DNA of 64,000 bases, taken from positions 434,001 through 498,000 of the forward strand of contig CAVYJC010000003.1 of the NCBI GenBank assembly GCA_963768715.1, given 5' to 3'. This DNA comes from DATKEJ01 sp963768715 (GTDB lineage: Bacteria > Bacteroidota > Rhodothermia > Rhodothermales > DATKEJ01). Each line of letters starts with the position of its first letter. The first letter of the stretch is position 1. A program made the position numbers and the translations under genes. Positions 1 through 10,238 of the stretch are shown here, piece after piece. The notes under the pieces were generated by a model that was not told where the DNA came from, searched no databases, and worked only from the letters and a program-made list of their open reading frames with translations.

Positions 1-624
1 GGTGAAGGGGGCGTCCGCGTACCGTCGCAGACCTGGCTGGAGACGCTGCGGGAGCGGACAGCCGGCACCGGCGCCATGCTCATCTTCGACGAGGTCCAGA
101 CAGGGATGGGACGCACCGGGTCGCTCTTCGCCTTTCAGCAGGCGGGCGTCATCCCCGATATCCTTTGCCTGGCGAAGGCATTCGGAGGCGGTATGCCGCT
201 TGGAGCATTCATTTCCTCCGCCGAGATCATGCGTGCGCTGCGTGTTGATCCGCCACTCAGCCATGTGACCACATTTGGAGGACACCCGGTTTCTTGTGCG
301 GCCGCTCTGGCCGCCTTGGAGGTGCTGCTCGATGAGGACCTGATTCCGAGGGCGCTCGACATCGAGCGGCGCGTGCGCGAAAGGCTCCGTCACCCGCTGA
401 TCGTGGAAATCCGCGGTCGCGGCGCGATGCTTGGCATGGTGCTTGCTTCGGCGTCTGCTACAAGAGCCGTTGCAGCCGGTGCGCTCGAAAAGGGAGTGCT
501 CACGGGGTGGACGCTTCACTCGGATACGCTCATCCGGTTGGCGCCGCCGCTGAATATCCCGTTCGACGTTCTCGACGATGCACTCGGCGTTTTGATGGAA
601 ATACTCGAATCCTTGGATCGATGA
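1..624 (+). CDS. Class-III PLP aminotransferase, C-terminal part (acetylornithine aminotransferase-like)
   Basis: Partial gene: the reading frame is open from base 1 and stops at 622-624, so the N-terminal half lies left of the window. The fragment (207 codons) shows the class-III (ornithine/acetylornithine/GABA) aminotransferase core: IFDEVQTGMGRTG, whose Asp pairs with the PLP pyridine nitrogen, and LCLAKAFGGGMPLGAF, where the Lys (codon 59 of the fragment) is the Schiff-base lysine. VTTFGGHPVSCAAALA is the usual segment after it. Family knowledge says it transfers an amino group to 2-oxoglutarate or the reverse; the substrate (N-acetylornithine, ornithine or another omega-amine) cannot be settled from this half. 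The stop codon overlaps the next gene's ATG as ATGA, so the two were probably cotranscribed. Confidence 0.9.
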   Translation, partial: GEGGVRVPSQTWLETLRERTAGTGAMLIFDEVQTGMGRTGSLFAFQQAGVIPDILCLAKAFGGGMPLGAFISSAEIMRALRVDPPLSHVTTFGGHPVSCAAALAALEVLLDEDLIPRALDIERRVRERLRHPLIVEIRGRGAMLGMVLASASATRAVAAGALEKGVLTGWTLHSDTLIRLAPPLNIPFDVLDDALGVLMEILESLDR

Positions 625-1948
625 TGGTAACACGTAATCGCATACGGTGCCTTCAGATGGCTTCCTTCGTGTTTGCGCTGGCAATCTCTGCCTGCACAAG
701 CGCGGAAGAACTTATGGACGATGGTATCGAGCTCGAAGCAAAGGGCTCGTACGAAGAGGCTGCTTCGAAATACATGCGGGCGCTACGCAAGGACGACGGG
801 CTAACCGAGGCGCGCGAACGCCTCCAGTGGGTAGCCGATACGCTGGTGGTGATGTACCTCGACCGATCGGCACAGGCAGAAGACTTCGGACGGCCGATTG
901 AGGCTGCCGAGCCGTTTCTTGACATCGATCGGCTGATTTCGGGAGCACGTGACGTGGATGTCGCCGTCCGGCTGCCCGAGGACTATGACGGCCGGCGACG
1001 CGATGCTCTCGACAGCGCGATTATCGATTTGGGAGGTCGTGCTGCGGACGCACGGGCCGAGGGCCGGTATTGTAGGCCAACGACTTGCTGACCGACGCCG
1101 TTGAGCGATTCGATCCGGATCCGGCCACACGCGAGAACCTGCTCGTTTCGCGACTACGATCTTCTTCTCGCCTGGTCGGACGACGATGTCCTCGCAAGGG
1201 GAGATTCCGCGAGGCCGTTCGTCACACCGACGAAGCGCTGGCAATCGCCGAGACGGTGGCGCTCGATCCGACGCCCGCCATCGAACGCGAAATGCTGCAT
1301 GGAGGCCGGTACGGTCTACGTCGCGGCAACTCCGGTCTCGCGGTCCGGCCGCCGCGGGCGGGAGGTTCCGCCGGATTTCCTGGCGGATCTCAATGATCGG
1401 CTCGAGCTTGACTACTGGAGCAACCCACCCGAATTCATCGCCTTCGCGCATCCGGCCTTGGTCCGGCGCAGACTGCGACAGCTGGATCTCGATCATGAAA
1501 CGCTCTCGGACCAGGATGCTCGGATAATCGCAAGGGACCTCGATGCTGATTTCGCCGTCGTTGCCCGAATCGAGCACTTTGACGTCGTCGAGAAAGACGT
1601 CCATCGGAAAGACAAACAGGCGAAGACGAAGTCCGGCAAGGATGTCGTGTACTCGGAGATGCGAGGAGAGATCGAGGTGCAGGTCCGACTCACTTACTCG
1701 ATCGTCGACTTCAACGGAGACGTTCTCAGATCCGACGATTTCGAGGAGCATCGATCATCCGATTTCAAGCGCGCTGAGTACAACGGGAAGTACCGCGAGC
1801 TGGACATCCCGGAAGGGAACGCGGCGATTTGTTTGACTCCGACCGCTACGACGAAAGCCTGCAGAAGGCATCGGAAGAGCTGGCAAAACGCCTCGCGCAG
1901 CGACTGGGGCAGGTCGTCTTTGATCGGATGCTGAGTCGCATCGGTTGA
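621..1948 (+). pseudogene. Lipoprotein with TPR-like N-terminus, broken by several frameshifts
   Basis: It starts at ATG 621, overlapping the aminotransferase stop. The N-terminus has a lipoprotein signal ending in AISAC, followed by a helical TPR-like stretch (EEAASKYMRALRKDDG). The reading frame changes repeatedly between about 1075 and 1300 and again near 1825. Protein-like sequence continues through all the pieces: DAVERFDPDPATRENL, then REAVRHTDEALAIAE, then DFLADLNDRLELDYW. The end is SLQKASEELAKRLAQRLG with a stop at 1946-1948. The rebuilt product is about 440 residues, probably anchored in the outer membrane. I do not recognise the family. Conservation of sensible protein sequence across all fragments argues for indel errors in the consensus as much as for a dead gene. 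Confidence 0.6.
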
Positions 1949-2059
1949 GCCCGATAGGTGCGAGCAGGCGACATCGTACTAAGTACCGAGTCACAATGTA
2001 CCTCGCTCTAGCCTACCAGGGGTTCGGCTTTGCGCTTCTCGCAAGGACTATCTTCGGCT

Positions 2060-3702
2060 ATGATCTCGAACTACTTCACCCTAGCCGCATTGGCCACGAG
2101 TGGTCGACAGTTCTTTCCGGCGCTGTTATCGAGGACGTCTACTCGCCGCACAAGGATGAACTGGCGATCGACTTCTCGACAGAATGGTGACACAGAGACC
2201 ATTCGGATTTCGGTTCGCCCCGGTTTTCATTTCATCTATCGCGGCACTACGAGCTGGTCGTCCGCGCTCAAACGTCGCGACCCTTTTCGAGAGCCTCATC
2301 GGCGAGACAATCGCCGCGGTCGATATGAATCCGTCCGACCGGATCCTCATGTTCGACCTGGGTCCGCAATCGACGGATGGACATTCACCTTTACGGCTCG
2401 CGCGCGAACGTCTTTCTGATCAGCAAAGAGCCTGACGGCGAGCACATCGAGGACGCGTTCAAACGCTCCGCGAAATACCAGGGCGAGTCCCCGCCGCTAC
2501 CGAAGGAACTGCCCAAGTCGGAATTGAAAGACGCGCTCAAGGACGATGATGTAAGTACGGTCCTCGAGAAACGACTGAGCCGCTTACGCCCGAGGCTTGG
2601 GAAACCCCTCATCCGCGAATGGATCTCGAGGGCCGGCATCGATGGCGATGTGACCGGAGCCCTCCCGGAGGACTCGGTCGAACGGCTCGAGAGTTCGCTG
2701 ACCGCTCTCTTGTCGGATCTCGAGGCGCCCTCTCCAGCGCTCTACCATGCTCAAGATGACGAGATCTTCTCGCTCGTTCCACTAACCTACCTCGAAACGC
2801 CCCCTGATGAGACGTTTCAGTCAGTCGATGATGGGGTGCGAACCACCGTGCGGCGCCGTGCGGGCGTCACGCGCCTTGAAACTGAGCGGGGACCACTCTT
2901 GCGCGCCCTCGAGCGGGCATCTGAACGAGCACGCCGATCGGCGGATCAACTGGAAAAGGCGGTCTCTACTAAGAGCAGGGCGGACGAATACGAGCGATGG
3001 GGACACCTTCTCATGGCAAATCCAAATCGGAAGATCGAAGGTGATAAACTGACGGTAGCCGACATCCTCACGGACGGGGAGGAGATTGACCTCCCGGTAA
3101 AATCAGATCTCACGGCTATCGCGAATGCGGAGCGATACTACGCGAAAGCAAGGAACCTGCGCACCGAGCGGGCAACGCTCGACGAAAGGCTGAAGGAAGC
3201 ACATGAGGACGCTGCCACGCTCGCTGACCTCCTGAGCGAAGCCTCAGCGATCGGGAGTGTGCGAGACGTCGAGCGCTTCCGGAAATCGCACACGGTCGCC
3301 CTCCGGCGCTTTATCGGCGGGAGATCAGAGGCCGCGCCCGAGCCGGTTCCGTTTCGGAGGTTCCGAGTCGGTGGGTTCGACGTCTGGGTCGGCCGCAATG
3401 CCCGCGAAAACGACCGGCTTACGTTTGATCACGCATCGCCGCACGACCTCTGGTTCCACGCCAGAGGCGTCGGCGGTTCGCACGTGGTTTTACGCGTGCC
3501 GGGCAGGAAGACCGTCGTCGGCAAACCGATCAAACTGAAAGCGGCAGCCATCGCAGCGTGGTTCTCATCGGCTCGCGGAAGTGGGCTCGTGCCCGTCATC
3601 GTGACCGAGCGCAAGTACGTATCCAAGCCGAAAGGCAGTGATCCAGGCGCCGTGCGCGTTCACCGGGAAGACGTGTTGATGGTGGAGCCGCAACTGCCGT
3701 AA
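2060..3702 (+). CDS. NFACT/Rqc2-homolog (RqcH / fibronectin-binding A family), N-terminus frame-broken
   Basis: The uninterrupted part, 2377-3702 (441 codons), has a central coiled-coil-rich region and a C-terminal NFACT-R (DUF814) domain: FDVWVGRNARENDRLTF, HDLWFHARGVGGSHVVLR and VIVTERKYVSKPKG. Upstream, the NFACT-N domain can be followed in pieces from ATG 2060 (MISNYFTLAALA): EWSTVLSGAVIEDVYSPHKD, then ETIRISVRPGFHFIYR, then NVATLFESLIGETIAAVDM. These pieces use three frames. The break at about 2096-2098 fits loss of one C from CC. Family members bind the 60S/50S-tRNA complex and add C-terminal tails to stalled nascent chains (ribosome-associated quality control). The function is inferred from the family; some relatives were named fibronectin-binding proteins. 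Confidence 0.8.
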
Positions 3703-3706
3703 CAAG

Positions 3707-4122
3707 GTGCGGGGTGCGAGGTGCGAAGTGCGCGCGTGCCATTCCGTAGGGCACGCCAAGCGAAGCGGCGGCCTGCCGCCAGGGAGGTGCGGGGTGCGGG
3801 GTGCGAAGTGCGGCGCGTGCCATTCCGTAGGGGCAGACCAAAGCGAAGCGGCGGCCTGCCCGTCAGTGGAGGTGCGAAGTGCGGGGTGCGAAGTGCGGCG
3901 CGTGCCATTCCGTAGGGGCACGCCAGAGCGAAGCGGCGGCCTGCCCCTCAGGGCGAGGTGCGAAGTGCGGGGTGCGAAGTGCGGCGCGTGCCATTCCGTA
4001 GGGGCACGCCAGAGCGAAGCGGCGGCCTGCCCGTCAGGGCGAGGTGCGAAGTGCGGGGTGCGAAGTGCGGCGCGTGCCATTCCGTAGGGGCACAACAGAG
4101 CGAAGCGGCGGCCTGCCCGTCG
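3707..4122 (+). repeat. Five tandem copies of an ~86-bp G+C-rich repeat
   Basis: A common block beginning GTGCCATTCCGTAGGG occurs at about 3736, 3817, 3902, 3988 and 4074, giving spacings of 81, 85, 86 and 86 bp. Each unit also carries GAAGCGGCGGCCTGCC and short 7-bp words of the type gtgcgaa/gtgcggg. The copies become more alike toward the right end, consistent with recent amplification there. The block lies between the NFACT gene and uppP. It generates long open frames on both strands that have repeat-derived composition and no protein features. Confidence 0.9.
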
Positions 4123-4266
4123 GTGCTAATTGAACTCTCTCGTTTCGAATAGAATTCGGAAATGTGCGCGACGAGCCGGAACTTCCGGGCCGAAAAAGCA
4201 CGACGCCTACAATAGCCGCAATCAGATGGCTTGCGACATCAAACCACTTGCAAACCGAATCGCTTT
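4123..4266. other. Gap between the 86-bp repeats and uppP
   Basis: About 140 bp, more A+T-rich than the repeats, that must hold the uppP promoter if uppP is not read through from upstream. I see no convincing promoter match and no Shine-Dalgarno close to ATG 4267. Confidence 0.4.
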
Positions 4267-5082
4267 ATGAACTGGTGGCAAGCTGTCATCCTCGGACTCG
4301 TTCAAGGTTTAACCGAGTTCCTCCCCGTCTCGTCGTCCGGTCACCTCGTACTCGGTGAGCACCTGCTGGGGCTCGACGCCTCCGGGGCGAAGGACATCAC
4401 CTTCGAAGTGTTCACGCATTTCGGGACGGCACTTTCGATTATTACAGTCTATCGCAAGGAAATCGGCACACTGATCCAGTCGGCGATACGCATGATTTTC
4501 AGACCCGCTGAGTTCCGGAATGCCTATGCGACGCAGGCGCCGGTGCGAACCGTCGTGTTTATCCTCATCACGCTGGTGCCGACGGGTATCGCATACGTCC
4601 TGTTCAAGGATTTTCTGGAAGCCGCCTTTGACCAGCCGCGACTCGTATCCGGCATGCTCCTCGTAACCGGAGTGCTGCTCTTTCTGACGATCTTCAAGGG
4701 TCGCACGTCGGGTGAGATGACGCCGCTTAAGGCATTCATCGTGGGCATTGCCCAGTCGTTCGCGATGATTCCGGGCATCTCGCGGTCGGGTTCCACAATC
4801 TGCACGGCGATCTACCAGGACGTCGCCCAGGAGGAAGCCGCCAATTTCTCGTTTCTCATGGTAGTGCCGGTGATCCTCGGGGCGGCCGTTTTGAAGTTCG
4901 GCGACGCATTCGGGGGCGCAGCGACGACAGCCGCTCTGCCGCTGCTGATCGGCACCATCGTCTCGTATCTCTCGGGGATCCTGGCCATCAAGATCGTCAT
5001 CGCCTTCGTTCGAAAAGGCAACCTGAGCTGGTTTGCCTACTATTGCTTCGTGATTGGGGCGCTGGGGTTGATACTCATTTAG
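4267..5082 (+). CDS. uppP: Undecaprenyl-diphosphatase UppP (BacA family)
   Basis: 271-residue integral membrane protein. The family's two signature segments are both present: GLTEFLPVSSSGHLVLG near residues 13-29, with the catalytic Glu/Ser/His, and IPGISRSGSTI near residues 167-177, with the catalytic Arg. Hydrophobic segments fill the remainder. It dephosphorylates undecaprenyl diphosphate at the inner membrane, recycling the lipid carrier for peptidoglycan and surface polysaccharides and giving some bacitracin resistance. I chose ATG 4267 (MNWWQAVILGLVQG) because it places the first motif at the usual distance from the N-terminus. Length is normal and the frame is intact. It stands alone, between two repeat-bearing gaps. 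Confidence 0.95.
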   Translation: MNWWQAVILGLVQGLTEFLPVSSSGHLVLGEHLLGLDASGAKDITFEVFTHFGTALSIITVYRKEIGTLIQSAIRMIFRPAEFRNAYATQAPVRTVVFILITLVPTGIAYVLFKDFLEAAFDQPRLVSGMLLVTGVLLFLTIFKGRTSGEMTPLKAFIVGIAQSFAMIPGISRSGSTICTAIYQDVAQEEAANFSFLMVVPVILGAAVLKFGDAFGGAATTAALPLLIGTIVSYLSGILAIKIVIAFVRKGNLSWFAYYCFVIGALGLILI

Positions 5083-5334
5083 GTGCGAGGTGCGGAGTGC
5101 CGGGAGCGTGCGTGGTGCGAAGTGCGGGCCGGGGTGTATGTTTGGGCCGTCATCCCCGCGCAGGCGGGGATCCAGGGACCGCCTCTCACGGTTAAGCATC
5201 GAACTTTCGAATTTCACTCCCGTAAAGGATCTTTGACTAACAAGCGTCCTAAGTCCAAGGTCCTGGGTCCCCGATGCGAAACTGCGCACCTGGGACTAGA
5301 CCCGGACCCCGGACCCCGGACCCCGGACTTTGCC
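5083..5334. repeat. Heptad-word arrays and a GC palindrome upstream of the EcsC gene
   Basis: Three elements follow uppP. First, gtgcgaa/gtgcggg-type 7-bp words run from 5083 to about 5130. Second, a perfect inverted repeat ATCCCCGC (5152-5159) / GCGGGGAT (5164-5171) is followed by CCAG. Third, words of the ggacccc type run from about 5300 to 5328, ending seven bases before the ATG at 5335. A related palindrome occurs at 23914-23931, so this is a dispersed element. No gene is visible here. Confidence 0.75.
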
Positions 5335-6153
5335 ATGCGACTAAACGACTACGAAAAGAAGGCCACTCGCGAAGTTGAGGCTTGGAAATCGGACGGCGTA
5401 TCGCTGATCCAACACATGTTTCATCTTGCGATGAAGCCGGTGGACTGGGTCGTCGAACGCGTCGTACCGCAAAACCTGATCGACCAGGCAAGCGACGGGG
5501 TCGCGAGTGTGCTTGCCATGCTGAATGACGCGTCGGAGTGGACGTACAACGAGTCTGATGTCCTCCAGTCCGCGAAGAAGTTCGACATCGAGGTCGAGAA
5601 GATCAGTGACTTGAGGGAGATTCCTCTCGAGAAGCTGGACCGCCTTGCGAGAAGCCACTTCTCAGAGAACTCCCTCATGGCCGCCATGGAAGGCGGCGGC
5701 ACGGGACTGGGCGGGGCAGCCCTCATCGTGGCCGACATCCCCCTGCTTTTCACGATCAATTTCCGTTTGATTCAGCAGATCGGCGGCTCGTACGGCTTCT
5801 CGATGCGGAGCCCGGAATTCCAGCCGCTCGTGCTGGCGATCTACAACGTGGCGGCGTCAGGCTCCTCGGAGGCCAAACACGATGCACTCAAGGAAATGAG
5901 TGTGGCGGCGGCGGCGTTTGCCCACAACCTCGAATACAGAGGGAAGCGGGCCGGTGGCACGCTCCGCGATCAGGAACGCCACCTGCCCAGGGAAATCGCC
6001 AAGAACCTGATCGGCCACAAGCTGGGCCAGATGATCCCTCTCGCCGGAGCCGCCGTCGGGGCCGGCATCAATTACTGGTTCACGACCCAGACGGCTGAGG
6101 CGACGTATATGCTTTTCAGGTCGCTGTACGTGGAGAGAAAAGAGCGACTGTAG
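5335..6153 (+). CDS. EcsC-family protein
   Basis: 272 residues. ATG 5335 (MRLNDYEKKATREVEAWK) is the first plausible start; the frame is open upstream only through low-complexity repeats. The body has the EcsC-family pattern: an amphipathic N-terminus, a Gly-rich membrane-associating stretch (GGGTGLGGAALIVADIP, around residues 118-134) and a second Gly/Ala-rich segment near the end (IPLAGAAVGAGINYW). EcsC proteins accompany the Bacillus EcsAB exporter, but orphan copies like this one have no defined biochemical role. The gene is monocistronic: it has its own upstream gap and a strong terminator that overlaps its stop codon. Confidence 0.8.
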   Translation: MRLNDYEKKATREVEAWKSDGVSLIQHMFHLAMKPVDWVVERVVPQNLIDQASDGVASVLAMLNDASEWTYNESDVLQSAKKFDIEVEKISDLREIPLEKLDRLARSHFSENSLMAAMEGGGTGLGGAALIVADIPLLFTINFRLIQQIGGSYGFSMRSPEFQPLVLAIYNVAASGSSEAKHDALKEMSVAAAAFAHNLEYRGKRAGGTLRDQERHLPREIAKNLIGHKLGQMIPLAGAAVGAGINYWFTTQTAEATYMLFRSLYVERKERL

Positions 6154-6167
6154 GCGCTCTTTTCTCT
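6134..6167 (+). terminator. Intrinsic-type hairpin overlapping the EcsC stop codon
   Basis: A 13-bp perfect stem, AGAGAAAAGAGCG (6134-6146) paired with CGCTCTTTTCTCT (6155-6167), encloses the 8-nt loop ACTGTAGG, which contains the TAG stop. There is no clean U tract after the stem, but the 3' arm itself is T-rich. It probably ends transcription in the + direction and could also act in the opposite direction. Confidence 0.75.
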
Positions 6168-6352
6168 GTCCGATGTCCGAAGTCCGAAGTCCGGGGCCCG
6201 ATCGCAACGCAAGGCGAGGAACGATTTGGGATATCGCTACCGGTCGTCGTTCTGGCCCTCACTTTTCGGCTCTCTTTAGACCGTGAAGCCACATTTCATT
6301 GTGGAGGTCTTATACTTACTTGCCTGCCTAGCCAACCGTCGATGGAAAATCG

Positions 6353-7396
6353 ATGTCCACGATCTCGCGTCCATCTCGAAATGGAGCACAGCTTTGGCGT
6401 TGCCAGGAGTTGCTCGAATGGCTCCGGTCCGGTGAGAAACTGACGACCGGACGGGCAGCGGAGCGATTCGAGGTATCGAGTCGAACCATTGCCAGCGACC
6501 TCGACTATCTTCGTAACATCGGCGTTCCGATCGAGTTCGATCGACGGGCCGGGACGTATGTTTTGACGGAGCCGTTCGGAAATCTTCCGTTGATTGCAAT
6601 CCGGAACACGGATCTGGCGGCCCTTCTGGTGGCACAGCATGGACTGCGAGCATTGGGAGACGGCGTTCACGCCACGGTTTTGGCCGACGTTGCAGACCGG
6701 CTGGCCGCGCTGTTGCCGGAAACGGTCCATGTCGAGCCGATTGTGCTCGCGAGGTCTATCCGATTCGAGCCCGGTCCGCATGCTCCTGTCGACCTCTCTC
6801 TTCTGTCGGATCTCGAGCGGGCGGTTGCGGAAAACCGGGCGGTACGGATGGACTATTACTCGAACAGTCGCGCGGAGCTCACCGATCGGACGGTGGAGCC
6901 GTACACCCTGCTCAGCTATCAGGGGAAGTGGTATCTGGTTGCACATTGCCGCTTACGGGAGGGGATGCGGGATTTTCGGCTCGATCGAATTCGGAAGTAT
7001 CGCGTTCTGGACGAGGTAATTGAGCGGGATGCGAATTTCAACGTCGAGGCCTATCTCGGTCCGGCATTCGGGATGTTTCTGGGTGATCGGACGTATGCGG
7101 TGCATGTTCGGTTCAGTCCGTACCAGGCCCGTTGGATCCAGGAGGAGATCTGGCATGAGAGTCAGATCATGACGAAGCGTCCGGACGGAACGCTGGACGT
7201 ACGATTTCAGGCCACGGGCTTACCGGATCTGGCGCGCTGGGTGCTGTCGTACGGCGGGGAGTGTGAGGTGATTTCGCCGCGGGTGTTGAGGGAGCGGGTT
7301 GAGGGGGAGGTGTGGAGGATGGGGAACATCTATTCGGATCGCCAGCATGTACCGAACACGTCGGAGAGAACGAGCGAACAAGCACAAAATCATTGA
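6353..7396 (+). CDS. WYL-domain transcriptional regulator (HTH-WYL) upstream of cas3
   Basis: 347 residues. The N-terminal HTH (about residues 10-60) has a DeoR-type pattern: LTTGRAAERFEVSSRTIASD. A central WYL domain follows, with the eponymous motif in GKWYLVAHC around residue 193 and FRLDRIRKYRVLDE after it, then a WCX-like C-terminal extension (LDVRFQATGLPDLARWVLS). WYL domains bind nucleic-acid-derived ligands, and such regulators often neighbour CRISPR-Cas or other defence loci. The position 113 bp upstream of cas3 on the same strand suggests it controls the cas operon. The gene is intact. The last ~25 residues are polar and probably disordered. Confidence 0.88.
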   Translation: MSTISRPSRNGAQLWRCQELLEWLRSGEKLTTGRAAERFEVSSRTIASDLDYLRNIGVPIEFDRRAGTYVLTEPFGNLPLIAIRNTDLAALLVAQHGLRALGDGVHATVLADVADRLAALLPETVHVEPIVLARSIRFEPGPHAPVDLSLLSDLERAVAENRAVRMDYYSNSRAELTDRTVEPYTLLSYQGKWYLVAHCRLREGMRDFRLDRIRKYRVLDEVIERDANFNVEAYLGPAFGMFLGDRTYAVHVRFSPYQARWIQEEIWHESQIMTKRPDGTLDVRFQATGLPDLARWVLSYGGECEVISPRVLRERVEGEVWRMGNIYSDRQHVPNTSERTSEQAQNH

Positions 7397-7509
7397 TCGC
7401 GATCAGATGGGACTACATCTAAGCCTGACAGTTGTTTGGAGCCGGTGGTATTCGAGCATTTGAACATCTTTTACGTGGAGAGCAGTGACCTACCTGTAGA
7501 GAGTGCCGA
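7397..7509 (+). promoter_or_regulatory. Gap expected to hold the cas operon promoter
   Basis: 113 bp between the WYL regulator and cas3, on the same strand. It is the only substantial gap ahead of the operon, so the cas promoter and any WYL operator should be here. I cannot point to a convincing -35/-10 pair by eye. A 12-bp palindrome, TGATCGCGATCA at 7394-7405, straddles the regulator's stop codon and is a weak operator candidate. Confidence 0.3.
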
Positions 7510-10235
7510 ATGTACACAAAGCAAATCGTGAGTAGCGAAACCGACGTAACCGGTAGTGAGAATCGGCAGTGGCTTCAATTGTGGGCCAAAACGAATCGCG
7601 ATTGGGGAAACCAAGATCCGTCCCATTCCCGCTATCACCCGTTGCTGTGCCACATGCTCGATGTAGCCGCCGTGGCGGGACTCATGTGGGATCATTGCTT
7701 GTTTGGACAACTTCGCAGAAGGCTTGAATTTACCCTCGGAACGCACGCACGCACCCAGGTCGTGTTTCTTGCCGGAGTGCATGATTTGGGCAAAGCGAGC
7801 CCGAGCTTCCAGAAGAAAGTCCCGGAATTGTCACAGCTCTCGGGGCTCCAATTCTCCGAAAACGATCAGAGCCTTCCCCATGGGTTCATTAGCTCGCACC
7901 TCCTGACCAAAGTCTTCGGCACGGGCTCCGCATCTACCGTTTTAGCCCAGATCAGCGGAGGACACCACGGTGTTTTCCCAAGGTCTGTCGATCTTCGAAT
8001 GGGGCGGGACGCACTTGGGAACACCTCTTGGGATACAGCCCGCAACGATCTGCTTCAAGATTTCGCCAGCACCGTGGAGTTCGACCTTAACGAGGCAATC
8101 CAATCTGGAAGCGAGATCACAGATCCGGCCGTCGTTCCCATCCTCGCGGGATTCATATCTGTCGCAGACTGGGTGGGTTCGAACCAGGATTTCTTCCCGT
8201 GCGTCGCCGAATGCGGAGCTACGAATAACATCCGGTCCGCGGATTACTGGAGCAAGGCCCAAGATCAGGCCGAGACGGCTCTCAAGAGCTTGGGCTGGTT
8301 GCCGGCCGTGAGCTTTGCTGGTGAGGCGCGGTTCGGCGCCGTTTTTGGCGGGTTCATCCCCAACGCTCTTCAGGCCAGCGCCATCGAATTGGCGTCAAAG
8401 CAGGCCTCTCCGTATCTCATGATCATAGAGGCGCCGATGGGCCTTGGCAAGACCGAGGCGGCGCTTTACGCGGCCGATTTGGCCATGTGTAGAGAATTTG
8501 CCCGCGGTATGTACATCGCGATGCCGACCCAGGCGACCGGAAATGCGATGTTCAAGAGGGTCCTGGGTGGTTACCTCAGAAAGCGTGGTCACAAGGGAAA
8601 ACTCAACCTGCAACTTGTGCATGGCGACGCTCTTCTGGCAAAAGTGACTCAACATGTGAAAGAAGGTGAAACACGGGAATTCAAACCAAACGGCAGTGGA
8701 GAGGAGGGTGACGTGGAAGCCCAATCCTGGTTCACCGCCAGGAAACGGCCGCTTCTCTCGCCGTTTGGCGTCGGCACTATCGATCAGAATCTGTTGAGCG
8801 TCCTTCAAACCAAGCACTGGTTTGTACGGCTCTTCGGCCTGGCGGGTAAGGTGGTGATCTTCGACGAGGTCCACGCCTACGACGCCTACATGAGTACGAT
8901 CCTCGAGCGGCTCTTGCAGTGGTTGGCGGAGGTGGATTGCACCGTCATCTTGCTTTCGGCGACACTTCCTGAGTCAAAACGAGAGTCGCTTGCCAGGGCC
9001 TATTCGGGCCGGGACGACATCGAATACAAGCGCTACCCGCGAATCACCATTGCGCATCCACGGCAATTTCCTGACCGGGAGACAAATATCGCCCCGATAT
9101 GTGCAGAGATCCCCTCGGAAGAAGCACATGCGATCGACGTGACCTTTGCCACCACCGATCTGTCATCCCTATCCGCCGACCTCAGCCGGCAACTGGAGCA
9201 GGGTGGCTGCGCAGCCGTCATCTGCAACACCGTCAAACGCTCGATTGAAGTCTATCGACACCTGATCGCCAACCTGGAAGACACGGAGTGCACCCTTTTC
9301 CACGCCCGCACGCTGAAGATGTGGCGACGGGGGCGGGAGGAAGAAGTCCTTCGCAAGTTCGGGAAGCGCGATCCACAGGAGAAAGAGACGGGCGGATATT
9401 TCGTCAATCCAGACCGTCCGCATCGCGCCGTTCTGGTAGCGACACAAGTGATCGAACAGAGCCTCGATCTGGATTTCGATCTGATGATCTCCGAGATCGC
9501 ACCGATCGACCTTCTGCTCCAACGCAGCGGTCGGCTGCACCGGCATAAACGCCGGCGTCCGGGGGGTCTTGAGACGCCGAGATTCACGGTCCTCTGTGAC
9601 ATCGGAACGGACGGCGCGCCACCCGAGTCGTTTGGAAAGAGCATCGAGTATATTTACGACCGCTACGTCCTGTTGCGCACGCTTCTGGCCTTGCGCGGAC
9701 GAGAAAAGTTTGAGGTACGAGCTGACATCGAGCCGCTGGTAGAGGCGGTGTATGGCGAAACGGATTCAGCAAATCGCGATGACTGGGCGAAAGCCCTTGA
9801 GAAGGCAAAGGAACAAATGGAATTCAAATGGGCGGAATCAAACAAGGCAGCACGTCGTCTGCTGATATCGAAGCCCAAGGATCCGTGCGACCTGATTGAG
9901 GTTAACGATGACTGAGCGACGACGAAGACCGGAATTCACCGCACGTGAGAGCAGCACGCGAGAAGGCGATTTCGATGACGTTGTGATCTTCAGCGGACAT
10001 GACATTTTGAACAACCCGGGGTTCCGAGTTGAGAACTGCTCGATCATGGGGCAAGCTAGTTATTTTGGTTTTTTCAATACGATCTTACTGAGGGAGAACA
10101 GCCCGGGAATGGGCAAGGAATGCACACTCCGGCACGCTAGACTATTGCGGTTGACAAGGAGAACGAGGACGCGTTGGTAATTATCTGTTGACAGTTGATG
10201 AGAAACTCGGGTTCGTTATCGAAAAGGACGGTTAA
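7510..10235 (+). CDS. cas3: Cas3 helicase-nuclease, type I-E; C-terminal domain frame-broken
   Basis: The first 801 codons are open. They carry an N-terminal HD nuclease domain (H91-D92 in GVHDLGKA; HGFISSHLL further on) followed by an SF2 helicase. Its motifs are Walker A APMGLGKTE with K314, DEVH at 452-455, SAT near 483 and QRSGRLHRH at 671-679. The frame stops at 9915, but Cas3 C-terminal sequence continues in other frames: TREGDFDDVVIF near 9958-9993, TLRHARLLRL near 10123-10152, and LTVDEKLGFVIEKDG ending at 10233-10235. The whole is about 905 residues, normal for I-E Cas3. Cas3 is recruited by Cascade to unwind and degrade the target strand. The C-terminal break lies at the left edge of a stretch of dense frame errors. 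Confidence 0.93.
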
Positions 10236-10238
10236 GAC

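Noticed and set aside
801..1751. Minus-strand open frame of 316 codons
   Set aside because: Antisense to the frame-broken lipoprotein gene; no recognisable domain or start signal, and the + strand pieces are clearly protein-like.
3565..4095. Minus-strand open frame of 176 codons through the tandem repeat
   Set aside because: Its sequence is the translated 86-bp repeat (recurring TEWHAPHFAPRT-like units) with no domain; open by composition only.
4309..5289. Minus-strand open frame of 326 codons over uppP
   Set aside because: Shadow of uppP; charged, motif-free composition typical of antisense translation in G+C-rich DNA.
7394..7405. TGATCGCGATCA palindrome as a cas promoter operator
   Set aside because: It straddles the stop codon of the WYL gene and occurs once; gatc-rich words are common in this genome, so the support is weak.
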